Origin: Micromonospora_G sp040676775
GTDB taxonomy: Bacteria > Actinomycetota > Actinomycetes > Mycobacteriales > Micromonosporaceae
Reading direction: 5' to 3'
Assembly: GCF_040676775.1 (NCBI RefSeq)
Contig: NZ_JBFAPP010000017.1
Location: 1-64,000, forward strand
DNA: 64,000 nucleotides
The position numbers were made by a program, and so were the translations under genes. Shown piece by piece: positions 16,148 through 24,441 of this stretch; the stretch's first letter is position 1; the number at the start of each line of letters is the position of its first letter. Below the pieces are notes generated by a model. The model ran no database searches, was not told the origin of the DNA, and saw only the letters and a program-made list of their open reading frames with translations.

Positions 16148-17434
16148 GTGCGGAAACCCCTGGCACTCACCGCGCTGCTCGCGGTGGCCCTGAGCACCGC
16201 CGCCTGCGCACCGTCGACCGGCACACCCACGGACAGCGCCGACGCCAAGACCGGCACGTTGCGGGTCTGGCTGTTCGACGAGGCGAACCGCGCCGCCAAG
16301 GAGGCGGTGGTGAAGGAGGCGGTCGCCGAGTTCACCGCCGCCCACTCCGGGGTGACGGTCGACGTCAGCTACCTGGCGACCGACACCCGGGCGGAGAAGT
16401 ACAAGGGAGCGCTCAACGATCCGGCGAGCGCCCCGGACGTGACCGAGGTAGGCAACACCGACCTGGCCGGCTTTGTCGCCTCGAACGGCATGGCCGACGT
16501 CAGCGCCGACCTGAAGACCTGGCCCGAGGCCACCGACCTGCCCGCCGACCTGGTCAGCACGGTGACGGTCGGCGACAAGGCGTACGGCGTACCGTGGTGG
16601 ATCGGCGTACGGGCGCTGTACTACCGCACCGACGTCTTCACCGAACTCGGCCTGACACCACCCACCTCGTACGCCGAACTGGTCACCACGGCGAAGAAGA
16701 TCCGAGCCGAACGCAAGGACATGCTCGGCATCGCGGTCGGCGGGCTCTACGTCTTCGGCGCCCTGCCGTTCGTCTGGGATGCCGGTGGTGACATCGCCAC
16801 GGGTTCCGCCGGCGGTTACACGGCCACCATCGACTCGGCCGCTTCCAAGGCCGGCATCACCGCGTACACCAGCCTGTTCGCCGACGACATCTGCCCGGCC
16901 CAGCAGTGCGTCGACCTGACCGGCGGCGGCACCGTCGAGGCGTTCGCCGCCGGCCGCGCCGGCATGGGCATCCTGGGCAACTTCAACCGCTCCGCGGTCG
17001 AGGCCGGCGCGGTCAAGGGCAGGTACGCCGTCGTACCGCTGCCCGGCGCGAAGCCCGGCTCGATCGCTCCCGCCTTCGCCGGTGGCAGCAGCCTGGGCGT
17101 CTTCCGCTCCACCGGCCACCGCAGCCTCGCGGTCGAGTTCATGCAACTGCTCGCCAGCCGCAAGTACACGCTGAAGCTCTACGACGCGATGGGCTTCGTG
17201 CCCGCGATGAAGTCCGCCCGGACCGAGGTCATCACGAAGGACCCGCAGCTCAAGCCGTTCGTCGACACGATGGAGGCCGGAACCAGGTTCGTGCCGGTGG
17301 ACAAGGCCTGGACCACCATCGACGCCGAGAAGATCCTGCCGACCCTGCTCCAGAAGGTGATCACCAAACAGGCGACCGTGGACGCGGCGGCGGCCGAGGC
17401 GAACACCCGGATAACCGCGGCGCTCGGCAAATAA
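16148..17434 (+). CDS. ABC transporter extracellular solute-binding lipoprotein (sugar, CUT1 type)
   Basis: 428 residues. Lipoprotein signal with lipobox LSTAAC (Cys about residue 20), then a family-1 solute-binding fold (LRVWLFDEANRAAKEAVVKE, VPWWIGVRALYYRTD, EFMQLLASRKY). The ligand is probably an oligosaccharide or amino sugar, judged by the downstream GH20 enzyme. GTG 16148 follows GAGGGGAGAG; the longer frame upstream is not coding-like. Stop overlaps the next start (TAATG), so it is cotranslated with the permeases. Confidence 0.92.
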   Translation: MRKPLALTALLAVALSTAACAPSTGTPTDSADAKTGTLRVWLFDEANRAAKEAVVKEAVAEFTAAHSGVTVDVSYLATDTRAEKYKGALNDPASAPDVTEVGNTDLAGFVASNGMADVSADLKTWPEATDLPADLVSTVTVGDKAYGVPWWIGVRALYYRTDVFTELGLTPPTSYAELVTTAKKIRAERKDMLGIAVGGLYVFGALPFVWDAGGDIATGSAGGYTATIDSAASKAGITAYTSLFADDICPAQQCVDLTGGGTVEAFAAGRAGMGILGNFNRSAVEAGAVKGRYAVVPLPGAKPGSIAPAFAGGSSLGVFRSTGHRSLAVEFMQLLASRKYTLKLYDAMGFVPAMKSARTEVITKDPQLKPFVDTMEAGTRFVPVDKAWTTIDAEKILPTLLQKVITKQATVDAAAAEANTRITAALGK

Positions 17435-18330
17435 TGACGGTCTCCGCAACGATCCGCCGGCAGCCGCTGACCCCACTGTGGCTGCTGCTGCCGGCGCTCG
17501 CCGTACTGGTGCCGATGTTCGCGTACCCGCTCTACCAACTGGGCCTGCTCTCCCTGTTCGAGTACGGGCAACCGCAGGTGAGCGGGGGCGAACCGGCCCG
17601 GTTCGTGGGCGTCGGCAACTTCCGGGCGCTGTTCGACGACCCGACGTTCTGGACCGTACTCGGCCAGACCGTGGTCTTCGCGACCGGCTGCGTGGTGGTG
17701 ACACTCGCGGTCGGCGCGGCGCTGGCCGTACTGCTGACCCGGATCGGCCGGGTCGCGCGGGCGGCGCTGTCGTTCGCCGCACTGACCGCCTGGGCCGCAC
17801 CGGCGATGACCGGCTCGGTGGTCTGGTCGTTCCTGTTCGACAGCAACCTCGGCCTGGTCAACGAGGTGCTCGGGCTCGACGGCTACAACTGGTTCTACGA
17901 CCGCAGCGTGGCGTTCGCGCTGGTCGGTGCCGTGGTGGTCTGGCACTCGTTCCCGTTCGTCATGATCACCCTGTACGCCGGCATCCAGGCGGTCCCCGCC
18001 TCGGTGCTGGAGGCCGCCGCACTGGACGGCGCGAGCGCGTTCACCACGTTCCGCCGGGTCACCGCGCCGATCCTGCGACCGCTGATCATCATCGTGGTGA
18101 TCCAGTCGATCATCTGGGATTTCAAGGTGTTCACCCAGATCTACGTGATGACCGGTGGCGGTGGCATCGCCGGGCAGAACCTGGTGCTCAACGTGTACGC
18201 GTACCAGAAGGCCTTCGCCTCGTCCCAGTACGGCCTCGGCTCCGCGATCGGCATCGTGATGACGGTGATCCTGCTCGTGGTGACCCTGTTCTACCTGCGG
18301 GCGCTGCGCCGTACCGGGGAGGTCCTGTGA
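17434..18330 (+). CDS. Sugar ABC transporter permease (MalF/LacF-type)
   Basis: 298 residues with six predicted membrane segments, the first at about 14-36. The EAA loop contacting the ATPase is visible as EAAALDGASAFTTFRRVTAP around residue 190. Overlaps the binding-protein stop by 1 bp and the second permease by 4 bp. No ATP-binding gene occurs nearby, so a shared MsiK-type ATPase elsewhere is expected, as for many actinobacterial CUT1 systems. Confidence 0.92.
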   Translation: MTVSATIRRQPLTPLWLLLPALAVLVPMFAYPLYQLGLLSLFEYGQPQVSGGEPARFVGVGNFRALFDDPTFWTVLGQTVVFATGCVVVTLAVGAALAVLLTRIGRVARAALSFAALTAWAAPAMTGSVVWSFLFDSNLGLVNEVLGLDGYNWFYDRSVAFALVGAVVVWHSFPFVMITLYAGIQAVPASVLEAAALDGASAFTTFRRVTAPILRPLIIIVVIQSIIWDFKVFTQIYVMTGGGGIAGQNLVLNVYAYQKAFASSQYGLGSAIGIVMTVILLVVTLFYLRALRRTGEVL

Positions 18331-19163
18331 TCCGCCGCCGGGTCGCGGACGCCGTCGCGATCGTGGTCGCGGCCGTGACGGTGTTCCCGATCTACTGGAT
18401 GGTGCTGTCGGCGCTCAAGCCGACCGGCGAGATCCGGTCCGCCGATCCCCGACCCTGGACCCTGCACCCCACCCTGGAACACTTCGGTTCCGCGCTGGGC
18501 GTCAGCGGGTTCGGGCGCTACTTCCTCAACAGCGCGGTGGTCGCGCTGACCGTGGTCGCGCTGAGCGCGCTGATCTCGTTCCTGGCCGCGGTCGCGCTGA
18601 CCCGCTACCGGTTCCGCACCCGGACCACCATCCTGGTGTTGTTCCTGGTCGCGCAGATGGTGCCGGTGGAGGCGCTGAGCATCCCGCTCTTCTTCCAGAT
18701 CCGCGACCTCGGCCGTACGGTGCCCGGCGTCGGGCTGAACACGCTCGGCTCGCTGATCCTGGTGCAGCTGGCGTTCAGCCTGCCGTTCGCGATCTGGATG
18801 CTGCGCGGTTTTGTCGCGGCGGTGCCGCAGGAGATCGAGGAGGCGGCCACCCTCGACGGCGCCGGCCGCTTCACGATCCTGTGGCGGATCCTGTTCCCCC
18901 TGGTCGCACCCGGTCTGGCGGCGACCGGGGTGTTCTCCTTCATCACCGCGTGGAACGACTTCCTGTTCGCCAAGACGTTCATCATCAGCGCCACCGAGAA
19001 CCAGACCCTGCCGGCCGCGCTGCTGGTGTTCTTCAAACCGGACGAGAACGACTGGGGCGGGATCATGGCCGCCTCCACCCTGATGACCATCCCGGTGCTG
19101 GTCTTCTTCATCCTGGTCCGGCGTCGGCTGGTCTCCGGGCTCGGCGGGGCGGTGAAGGACTGA
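18327..19163 (+). CDS. Carbohydrate ABC transporter permease (MalG/LacG-type)
   Basis: 278 residues, six membrane segments. EAA motif EEAATLDGAGRFTILWRILF at about residue 170. GTG start at 18327 overlaps the first permease (GTGA) with GGGGAGG just upstream. Forms the heterodimeric channel with its neighbour; its stop overlaps the hexosaminidase ATG. Confidence 0.92.
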   Translation: MIRRRVADAVAIVVAAVTVFPIYWMVLSALKPTGEIRSADPRPWTLHPTLEHFGSALGVSGFGRYFLNSAVVALTVVALSALISFLAAVALTRYRFRTRTTILVLFLVAQMVPVEALSIPLFFQIRDLGRTVPGVGLNTLGSLILVQLAFSLPFAIWMLRGFVAAVPQEIEEAATLDGAGRFTILWRILFPLVAPGLAATGVFSFITAWNDFLFAKTFIISATENQTLPAALLVFFKPDENDWGGIMAASTLMTIPVLVFFILVRRRLVSGLGGAVKD

Positions 19164-20785
19164 TGCTTCCGCTGCCGGTCCACGCCCGTACCCTCGCCGG
19201 CTCGTTCACCCTCACCGAGGCCACGACGATCGGCTGGGAACCGGCCTGCGCCGGGGTCGGCCGCTGGCTGACCGGGGCGCTGTCCCGCCCGACCGGACTT
19301 CCGCTGCCGACGGCCGCCGACGCCGCCATCCACCTCGCCGTCGACACCGCCCTGCACCACGAGGGATACCACCTTCGGGTACGCCCCGACCAGGTCACCA
19401 TCACCGGCGGCTCCCCCGCTGGGGTCTTCTACGGAGCCCAGAGCCTGCGACAGCTACTGCCGCCCGCGGTCTACCGCCATGCGCCGGTTACCACCGGGCC
19501 GTGGACCGTGCCCGCCGTGGAGATCTCCGACCGGCCGCGTTTCGGCTGGCGGGGCTGCATGCTCGACGTGGCCCGGCACTTCATGCCGGTCGCCGGTGTG
19601 CTGCGCCTGATCGACCTGCTCGCCGTACACAAGCTCAACGTGCTGCACCTGCACCTGACCGACGACCAGGGCTGGCGGCTGCAGATCCGGCGCTATCCCC
19701 GGCTGACCGAGGTCGGCGGGTGGCGGCACGAGTCGATGATCGGGTCCCGCCAACACGAGCGCTTCAACGGCCGCCCGCACGGCGGCTACTACAGCCAGGA
19801 CGACATCCGCGAGATCGTCGCGTACGCGGCCGAGCGGTTCGTCACCGTGGTACCCGAGGTCGACCTGCCCGGCCACACCCAGGCGGCCATCGCGGCGTAC
19901 CCCGAGTTGGGCAACAACCCCGACGAACCGGTACGCGTCTCGACCCGCTGGGGTGTCTCGCGGCGCGTACTCAACGTCTCCGACGAGACCGTCTCGTTCT
20001 TCCGGCACGTGCTGGACGAGGTGATGGAACTCTTCCCCAGCAGGCACATCGGCATCGGCGGCGACGAGTGCAGCAAGGACGAGTGGCGGGCCAGCCCGAC
20101 CGCCCGGCACCGCATGCGCGAACTCGGCCTGCGCGACGCCGACGAGTTGCAGAGCTGGTTCGTGGCGCAGTTCCAGCGTCACCTGAGCGCGAACGGCCGT
20201 ACCCTGTTCGGCTGGGACGAGATCCTGGAGGGTCACCTGCCGGCCGGTGCGACGGTGGCCGCCTGGCGCGGCCCCGCGCTGGCCGTCGCGGCGGCGCGTG
20301 CCGGCCACGACGTGGTCGCCTGCTGGGACAGTTCCGCCTACCTGGACTACCGTCAGTCCGACGACCCGGAGGAACCGATCCCGGTCGGTACGGTGCTCAC
20401 CGTCGCCGACGTGCGCGCCTTCGACCCGGAACCGGCCGCACTCCCGGCCGAGCTTCGGCACCGCGTCCTCGGCGCGCAGTGCAACATCTGGACCGAGCAC
20501 GCCGACCAAGCGCGGGCGGTCGACTACCTGGCCTTCCCGCGCCTGTCGGCGTTCGCCGAGGCGATCTGGTCTCCGGCGAGTCAGCCACCCTGGAACGGTT
20601 TCGACCAGCGGCTCGGGGAGCACCTGGGGCGCCTCGACGCGCTGGGCGTCGAGTACCGGCCGCCCGGCGGGCCACAACCCTGGCAGCGGCGACCGGATGC
20701 ACCTGGCTGGCCGCGTACCCGCACCGACCGCGATGCCGAACTCAGCGCGCTCACCGAAAACGTGCTGCCGCCGACAGACGGGTGA
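19163..20785 (+). CDS. Family 20 glycoside hydrolase (beta-N-acetylhexosaminidase), cytoplasmic
   Basis: 540 residues. The N-terminal GH20b-like domain (about 1-115) ends YGAQSLRQLLP; the barrel follows with HLHLTDDQGWRL (about 160) and the catalytic pair in HIGIGGDECSKDEW (Asp-Glu about residue 300). Substrate-assisted catalysis releases terminal GlcNAc/GalNAc. There is no signal peptide, so it should act inside the cell on imported N-acetylated oligosaccharides. ATG overlaps the permease stop by 1 bp, tying it to the importer. Confidence 0.92.
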   Translation: MLPLPVHARTLAGSFTLTEATTIGWEPACAGVGRWLTGALSRPTGLPLPTAADAAIHLAVDTALHHEGYHLRVRPDQVTITGGSPAGVFYGAQSLRQLLPPAVYRHAPVTTGPWTVPAVEISDRPRFGWRGCMLDVARHFMPVAGVLRLIDLLAVHKLNVLHLHLTDDQGWRLQIRRYPRLTEVGGWRHESMIGSRQHERFNGRPHGGYYSQDDIREIVAYAAERFVTVVPEVDLPGHTQAAIAAYPELGNNPDEPVRVSTRWGVSRRVLNVSDETVSFFRHVLDEVMELFPSRHIGIGGDECSKDEWRASPTARHRMRELGLRDADELQSWFVAQFQRHLSANGRTLFGWDEILEGHLPAGATVAAWRGPALAVAAARAGHDVVACWDSSAYLDYRQSDDPEEPIPVGTVLTVADVRAFDPEPAALPAELRHRVLGAQCNIWTEHADQARAVDYLAFPRLSAFAEAIWSPASQPPWNGFDQRLGEHLGRLDALGVEYRPPGGPQPWQRRPDAPGWPRTRTDRDAELSALTENVLPPTDG

Positions 20786-20941
20786 CGGGCTGAGCGTCGG
20801 CTCCGGTGACACGGGCCTGACGCCGGGCGGCGGCCAGACCGACCCGATCGGAGGGCACGGCCCTGGCCATACATCGGCCACCATGGATGCATGTGGCGCC
20901 CTTTCCTTCGCTGTGGCGCCGTACGGGGAAGTGAGAAATCC

Positions 20942-22294
20942 ATGGTCGAGACCCGCCACCGAACACCCCGAACCGCCCGCCGCCCCGGCCGCGTACCGAT
21001 GTCCCTGCTGGTAGCCGTCGCCGCGGCCGCGACGCTGGTCCTCCCGGTCGCCACGGCTCGGGCCGCCGCGGCCGACACCCAGCCGCCAACCGTGCCCGGC
21101 CCGATCGAGATCGTCGACCTCGGCACCACGTCGGTCACCCTGACCTGGGTCCCCTCGACCGACGACGTCGGCGTCCAGCAGTACGTGGTGTACCACCGCG
21201 AAACCGACATGATTTTCAGCGAGAGCACGCCGACGAACAGCATCACCTGGTCCGGGCTACAGCCGTCCCGGACCTACTACTTCAGCGTCGCCGCCCGGGA
21301 CGCGGCGGGCAACAGGTCACCGAGTACCGCCGAGTTCAGGGTCACCATGGCACCGGGCGACGCCCAGCCGCCGACGGTGCCGGGGCCGGCGGTCGTGACC
21401 AACCTGGCGGACACGTCGTTGACCCTGTCCTGGGGTCGCTCCACCGACAACATCACCCTGGGCAGGTACGAGGTGCTCTCCCTCACCCCCGCCGGCATCG
21501 AGGTGCTGGCCGTCGTCCCGCAGGTGGTGCCGTACGGGCCACGGACCACCACCACGGTGTACGGGCTGACCCCCGACACCTCGTACGCCCTTGCCGTACG
21601 GGCCGGTGACGAGGCGGGCAACTACTCGGCGCCCTCGGATTCGGTGACCGTGACCACCCTGCCCCCGGACCGTACGCCGCCGACCGCGCCCGGCACACCG
21701 GTGGCGGCGACGCTCAGCCCGAGCGAGGTCATGCTCACCTGGGACCCGTCGACGGACGTGGGCGGTGTGGTCCGCTACATCGTCTTCGACCAGGCCGCGC
21801 CCGGTGGACCGGCGGAGGTTGGTCGCGCCTCCACCAACTGGGACTACATCCCCCTGGTGTCGGGGCGGTCGTACACCTTCGTTGTCTACGCGGAGGACAC
21901 CGCCGGCAACCGGTCGGGCGGCTCCGAGCCCTTCACCCTCACCGCACCCGACGAACCGCCAGCGACCTGCCGGGTGGAGTACCGGATCCTCGGACAGTGG
22001 CCGGGCGCCTTCCAGGCCGAGGTGACGGTGCACAACCTCACCCCGTCGGTGGTCGACGGTTGGACCCTCCACTGGATCTTCCCGGCCACCGGCCAGGGCG
22101 TACGCCAGATCTGGAACGCGGTGGCCGACCCGCAGACCGACGCCACCCTGACCGTACGCAACGCCCACTGGAACGGCCGGATCGCGCCGAACGGCAGCGC
22201 GGCGTTCGGCTTCGTCGGCTCCCGGGCCGGCGACAATCCCGCACCCGAGATGGTCACTCTCAACGGCACCCGCTGCGACTTCACCTCGGCCTGA
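20942..22294 (+). CDS. Secreted protein with three fibronectin III domains and a C-terminal CBM2
   Basis: 450 residues. Signal peptide (about 1-40, ending ATARAAA); three FnIII modules, each opening with TQPPTVPG-like or RTPPTAPG and carrying LTW; C-terminal carbohydrate-binding module family 2 (about 345-450: CRVEYRILGQWPGAFQAEV, VVDGWTLHW, end CDFTSA) with exposed Trp residues for cellulose or chitin. No catalytic domain, so it is a binder, perhaps an adhesin. Follows the GH20 gene by 156 bp. Upstream ATGs in frame lack coding character. Confidence 0.85.
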   Translation: MVETRHRTPRTARRPGRVPMSLLVAVAAAATLVLPVATARAAAADTQPPTVPGPIEIVDLGTTSVTLTWVPSTDDVGVQQYVVYHRETDMIFSESTPTNSITWSGLQPSRTYYFSVAARDAAGNRSPSTAEFRVTMAPGDAQPPTVPGPAVVTNLADTSLTLSWGRSTDNITLGRYEVLSLTPAGIEVLAVVPQVVPYGPRTTTTVYGLTPDTSYALAVRAGDEAGNYSAPSDSVTVTTLPPDRTPPTAPGTPVAATLSPSEVMLTWDPSTDVGGVVRYIVFDQAAPGGPAEVGRASTNWDYIPLVSGRSYTFVVYAEDTAGNRSGGSEPFTLTAPDEPPATCRVEYRILGQWPGAFQAEVTVHNLTPSVVDGWTLHWIFPATGQGVRQIWNAVADPQTDATLTVRNAHWNGRIAPNGSAAFGFVGSRAGDNPAPEMVTLNGTRCDFTSA

Positions 22295-22304
22295 GAATCG
22301 CGGA

Positions 22305-22336
22305 CCCCTTCCGGTCGCCGTCGGCACCGGAGGGGG
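22305..22336. terminator. Terminator between convergent CBM2 and SUMF1 genes
   Basis: Inverted repeat CCCCTTCCGGT (22305-22315) with ACCGGAGGGG (22326-22335), one bulged base, 10-nt loop, placed between convergent stops at 22294 and 22353. Confidence 0.6.
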
Positions 22337-22352
22337 CCCAGCGGCCGACCGA

Positions 22353-23039
22353 TCAGCGCGGGCCGGAACGCGCGAGGCGGAACCCCACGTCGTCGATCTG
22401 GTACGTCGGGTGGCTGCGCCGCCGCACCGAGGCGCGGCAGCTCCAGTGCTCGTCGAACCACCCGCCACCGCGCAGCACCCGGTAGGTGCCGTAGACCTCG
22501 GCGTCGTAGATGTCCCAACACCAGTCCCAGACGTTGCCCAGCATGTCGTAGAAGCCCCAGGCGTTGGGACGCTTGCCGCCGACGTCGTGGATCCGCTCGT
22601 CCGAGTTGCCGCGGTACCAGGCGATCTCGTCGAGCGGCCCGTAACGTGGGCCGGTCGTGCCGGCGCGGCAGGCGTACTCCCATTCGGCCTCGGTCGGCAG
22701 CCGATACCCGTCGGCGGTGCGGTCCCACTCGATGCTCTCGTCGTCGCCGTCGCCGCCGGCTTGGAACCGGTACGCCGACGCCAACCCCTCACGCTGCGAC
22801 AGGGCGTTGCAGAACCGGACCGCGTCCCACCAGGTGACCTCCTCGACCGGCAGCCGATCCCCCGCTGTGCGCCCCGGTCGCTCACCGGTGACCAGCGCGT
22901 ACTGGGCCTGGGTGACCGGGAACGCCGCGAGCTGGTACGGCGCGAGCTCGACCGGCCAGCTACGCTGGGTACGCCGGTCCGACAGGGTCACCCGTCCCGC
23001 CGGGATGTCCACCATCGCCGTCCCCACGTCCGCGTCCAT
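22353..23039 (-). CDS. SUMF1/FGE-domain protein lacking one active-site cysteine
   Basis: 228 residues, the compact SUMF1 (formylglycine-generating enzyme-like) fold: MVDIPAGRVTLSD at the start, EVTWWDAVRFCNALS, GYRLPTEAEWEYACRAG, GNVWDWCWD and RVLRGGGWFDEHWSCRASVRR. True FGEs carry two copper-binding cysteines in this last region; here only the second (SCRAS) is seen, the first being replaced within GGWFDEH. It is therefore probably not a sulfatase activator but another member of the superfamily. A stop 19 bp from the channel gene's end suggests cotranscription with that upstream gene. Confidence 0.82.
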   Translation of the reverse strand: MDADVGTAMVDIPAGRVTLSDRRTQRSWPVELAPYQLAAFPVTQAQYALVTGERPGRTAGDRLPVEEVTWWDAVRFCNALSQREGLASAYRFQAGGDGDDESIEWDRTADGYRLPTEAEWEYACRAGTTGPRYGPLDEIAWYRGNSDERIHDVGGKRPNAWGFYDMLGNVWDWCWDIYDAEVYGTYRVLRGGGWFDEHWSCRASVRRRSHPTYQIDDVGFRLARSGPR

Positions 23040-23057
23040 GGGATGCGACCCTACCGG

Positions 23058-24011
23058 TCAGCGTTCCCCGGGAGCGCGGGCATTGCGCTGTTCCGGCCTG
23101 GTCGGCCCCACCTTGCGCTCGATGCGCAGCTCCCGTTCGAGATCGGCCACCAGATCCCGCAGGTCGTCGAGGCGCTGGGCGATCGCGATGCGGTCGACCT
23201 CGTCCGGTACGCCGTCGCCGTCCTCGTCGTAGCCGTCGGCCAGGCGCTCGGTCGCCTCCAACCGACGCGCCTCCTCCATCGAGTTGACGATGACGGCGAT
23301 GAGGATGTTGAGCAGGAGGTTCGCGGTGATCAGTACGTAGCTCACGTAGTAGACCAGGGTCCAGGGCGACACCTCGATGCCCTGCGCGATCAGGTCCGGC
23401 AGGTTCTCCTGGGAGAGGAGCACGAAGAGGGTGAGCAACGCCCGCCCGATCGTGCCGTACTGCTCGGGTTGCTCCTTGGCGAAGATCAACCAACCGGCCA
23501 TGCCGTAGACGTACAGGGTGACCATGGCGAGGGCGAGGAAACCACCGACGCCAGGGAGACTGCGCAGCAGCGCGGTCACGATCGTGCGGAGCCCCGGCGA
23601 GAAGCGCACCAGTCGCAGAACCCGCGCGATGCGTATCACGCGCAGGGCGGTGGTGTCGCCGTGCAGGCCGGGGACGAACACCGCCGCGATGACCACGAAA
23701 TCGAAGACGTTCCAGCCCTGGCGGAAGAAGTCCAGCGGTCGGCGGCCGTACGCCAGCACCCGAATCACGATCTCGAGTACGAAGACGCCGCGGAAGAACC
23801 ATTCCAACGCATGCAGCAGCGGCCCGGCCGACCCCAGGTGCTCGTACGTCTCGATGCCGAGCACGACGGCGTTGGCCCCGATCACGACGATGATCACCAC
23901 GTCGAAAGCCCGTGACTCGGCGATCCGCGTACATCGACGCGCCAGCGGCGAGGGTTGGGGCGGAGATCCCACCGGGACGGCCCGCTGGGTAGGCACCGAC
24001 CGTCCGGTCAC
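23058..24011 (-). CDS. Voltage-gated ion channel (BacNav-like, single six-TM domain)
   Basis: 317 residues. S1 about 37-52; S4 with regularly spaced Arg (RVIRIARVLRLVR, 124-136); pore helix and filter LFVLLSQENLPDL (195-207); S6 about 217-243 (ANLLLNILIAVIVNSMEEA). The cytoplasmic tail has an EF-hand-like acidic loop (YDEDGDGVPDEVD, 261-273) and a charged coiled coil to about 300. Classical bacterial sodium channels read TLESWS at the filter; here it is SQENLP, so selectivity cannot be assigned. GTG 24011 has no obvious RBS; an internal GTG is possible. Confidence 0.82.
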   Translation of the reverse strand: MTGRSVPTQRAVPVGSPPQPSPLARRCTRIAESRAFDVVIIVVIGANAVVLGIETYEHLGSAGPLLHALEWFFRGVFVLEIVIRVLAYGRRPLDFFRQGWNVFDFVVIAAVFVPGLHGDTTALRVIRIARVLRLVRFSPGLRTIVTALLRSLPGVGGFLALAMVTLYVYGMAGWLIFAKEQPEQYGTIGRALLTLFVLLSQENLPDLIAQGIEVSPWTLVYYVSYVLITANLLLNILIAVIVNSMEEARRLEATERLADGYDEDGDGVPDEVDRIAIAQRLDDLRDLVADLERELRIERKVGPTRPEQRNARAPGER

Positions 24012-24285
24012 AACTTGTACGGGACCGAGGAGCGGCAGCCACCGCGAGCGACGCGGTCGTGGGTACGCGCTCTCCCATCATCGACACCGCTCGGGTCCGA
24101 TCCGACGGGACGCGACACGGCACGGTACTTCGGCTCGGCTGATCTCATTTGTGGATGGTAGCCACGCGACCCGACCACCGGTCGCCGTCAGCCAGCCATG
24201 CCAGCGGTTCACCCAGGTCACCGCCGCACGACGGCTGACTTGGTGGCGTTTCGGGGTAATTCGCACCCATCGGTTGCCGTAGATA
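24012..24285. other. Intergenic region between divergent channel and DUF1996 genes
   Basis: I see no gene in the 274 bp before the promoter at 24286. It should hold the channel gene's promoter, but I recognise no clear -35/-10 or repeats. Confidence 0.4.
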
Positions 24286-24331
24286 TTGACAGACCGGTCA
24301 TCTGTTCGCAACATATGGGAGAGCGCTCTCC
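24286..24331 (+). promoter_or_regulatory. Promoter with LacI-type operator upstream of DUF1996 gene
   Basis: TTGACA (24286-24291) with a weak -10 (CAACAT 24309-24314 or ACATAT 24311-24316), immediately followed by the perfect 14-bp palindrome GGAGAGCGCTCTCC (24318-24331) over the expected transcription start. It resembles the CebR/CelR site TGGGAGCGCTCCCA that represses cellulase genes in actinomycetes, but the arms differ. Likely carbohydrate-responsive repression. Confidence 0.6.
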
Positions 24332-24441
24332 AACGTGGCACCCGCGCCACCGGTTCCCTCGACGGCACCGGCGACGCGTGCCCCCGCACGCCGTCGCGAC
24401 CCCCCGCCTGCGACGGCTCCCGTCCAATCCTGGGAGTTCCG

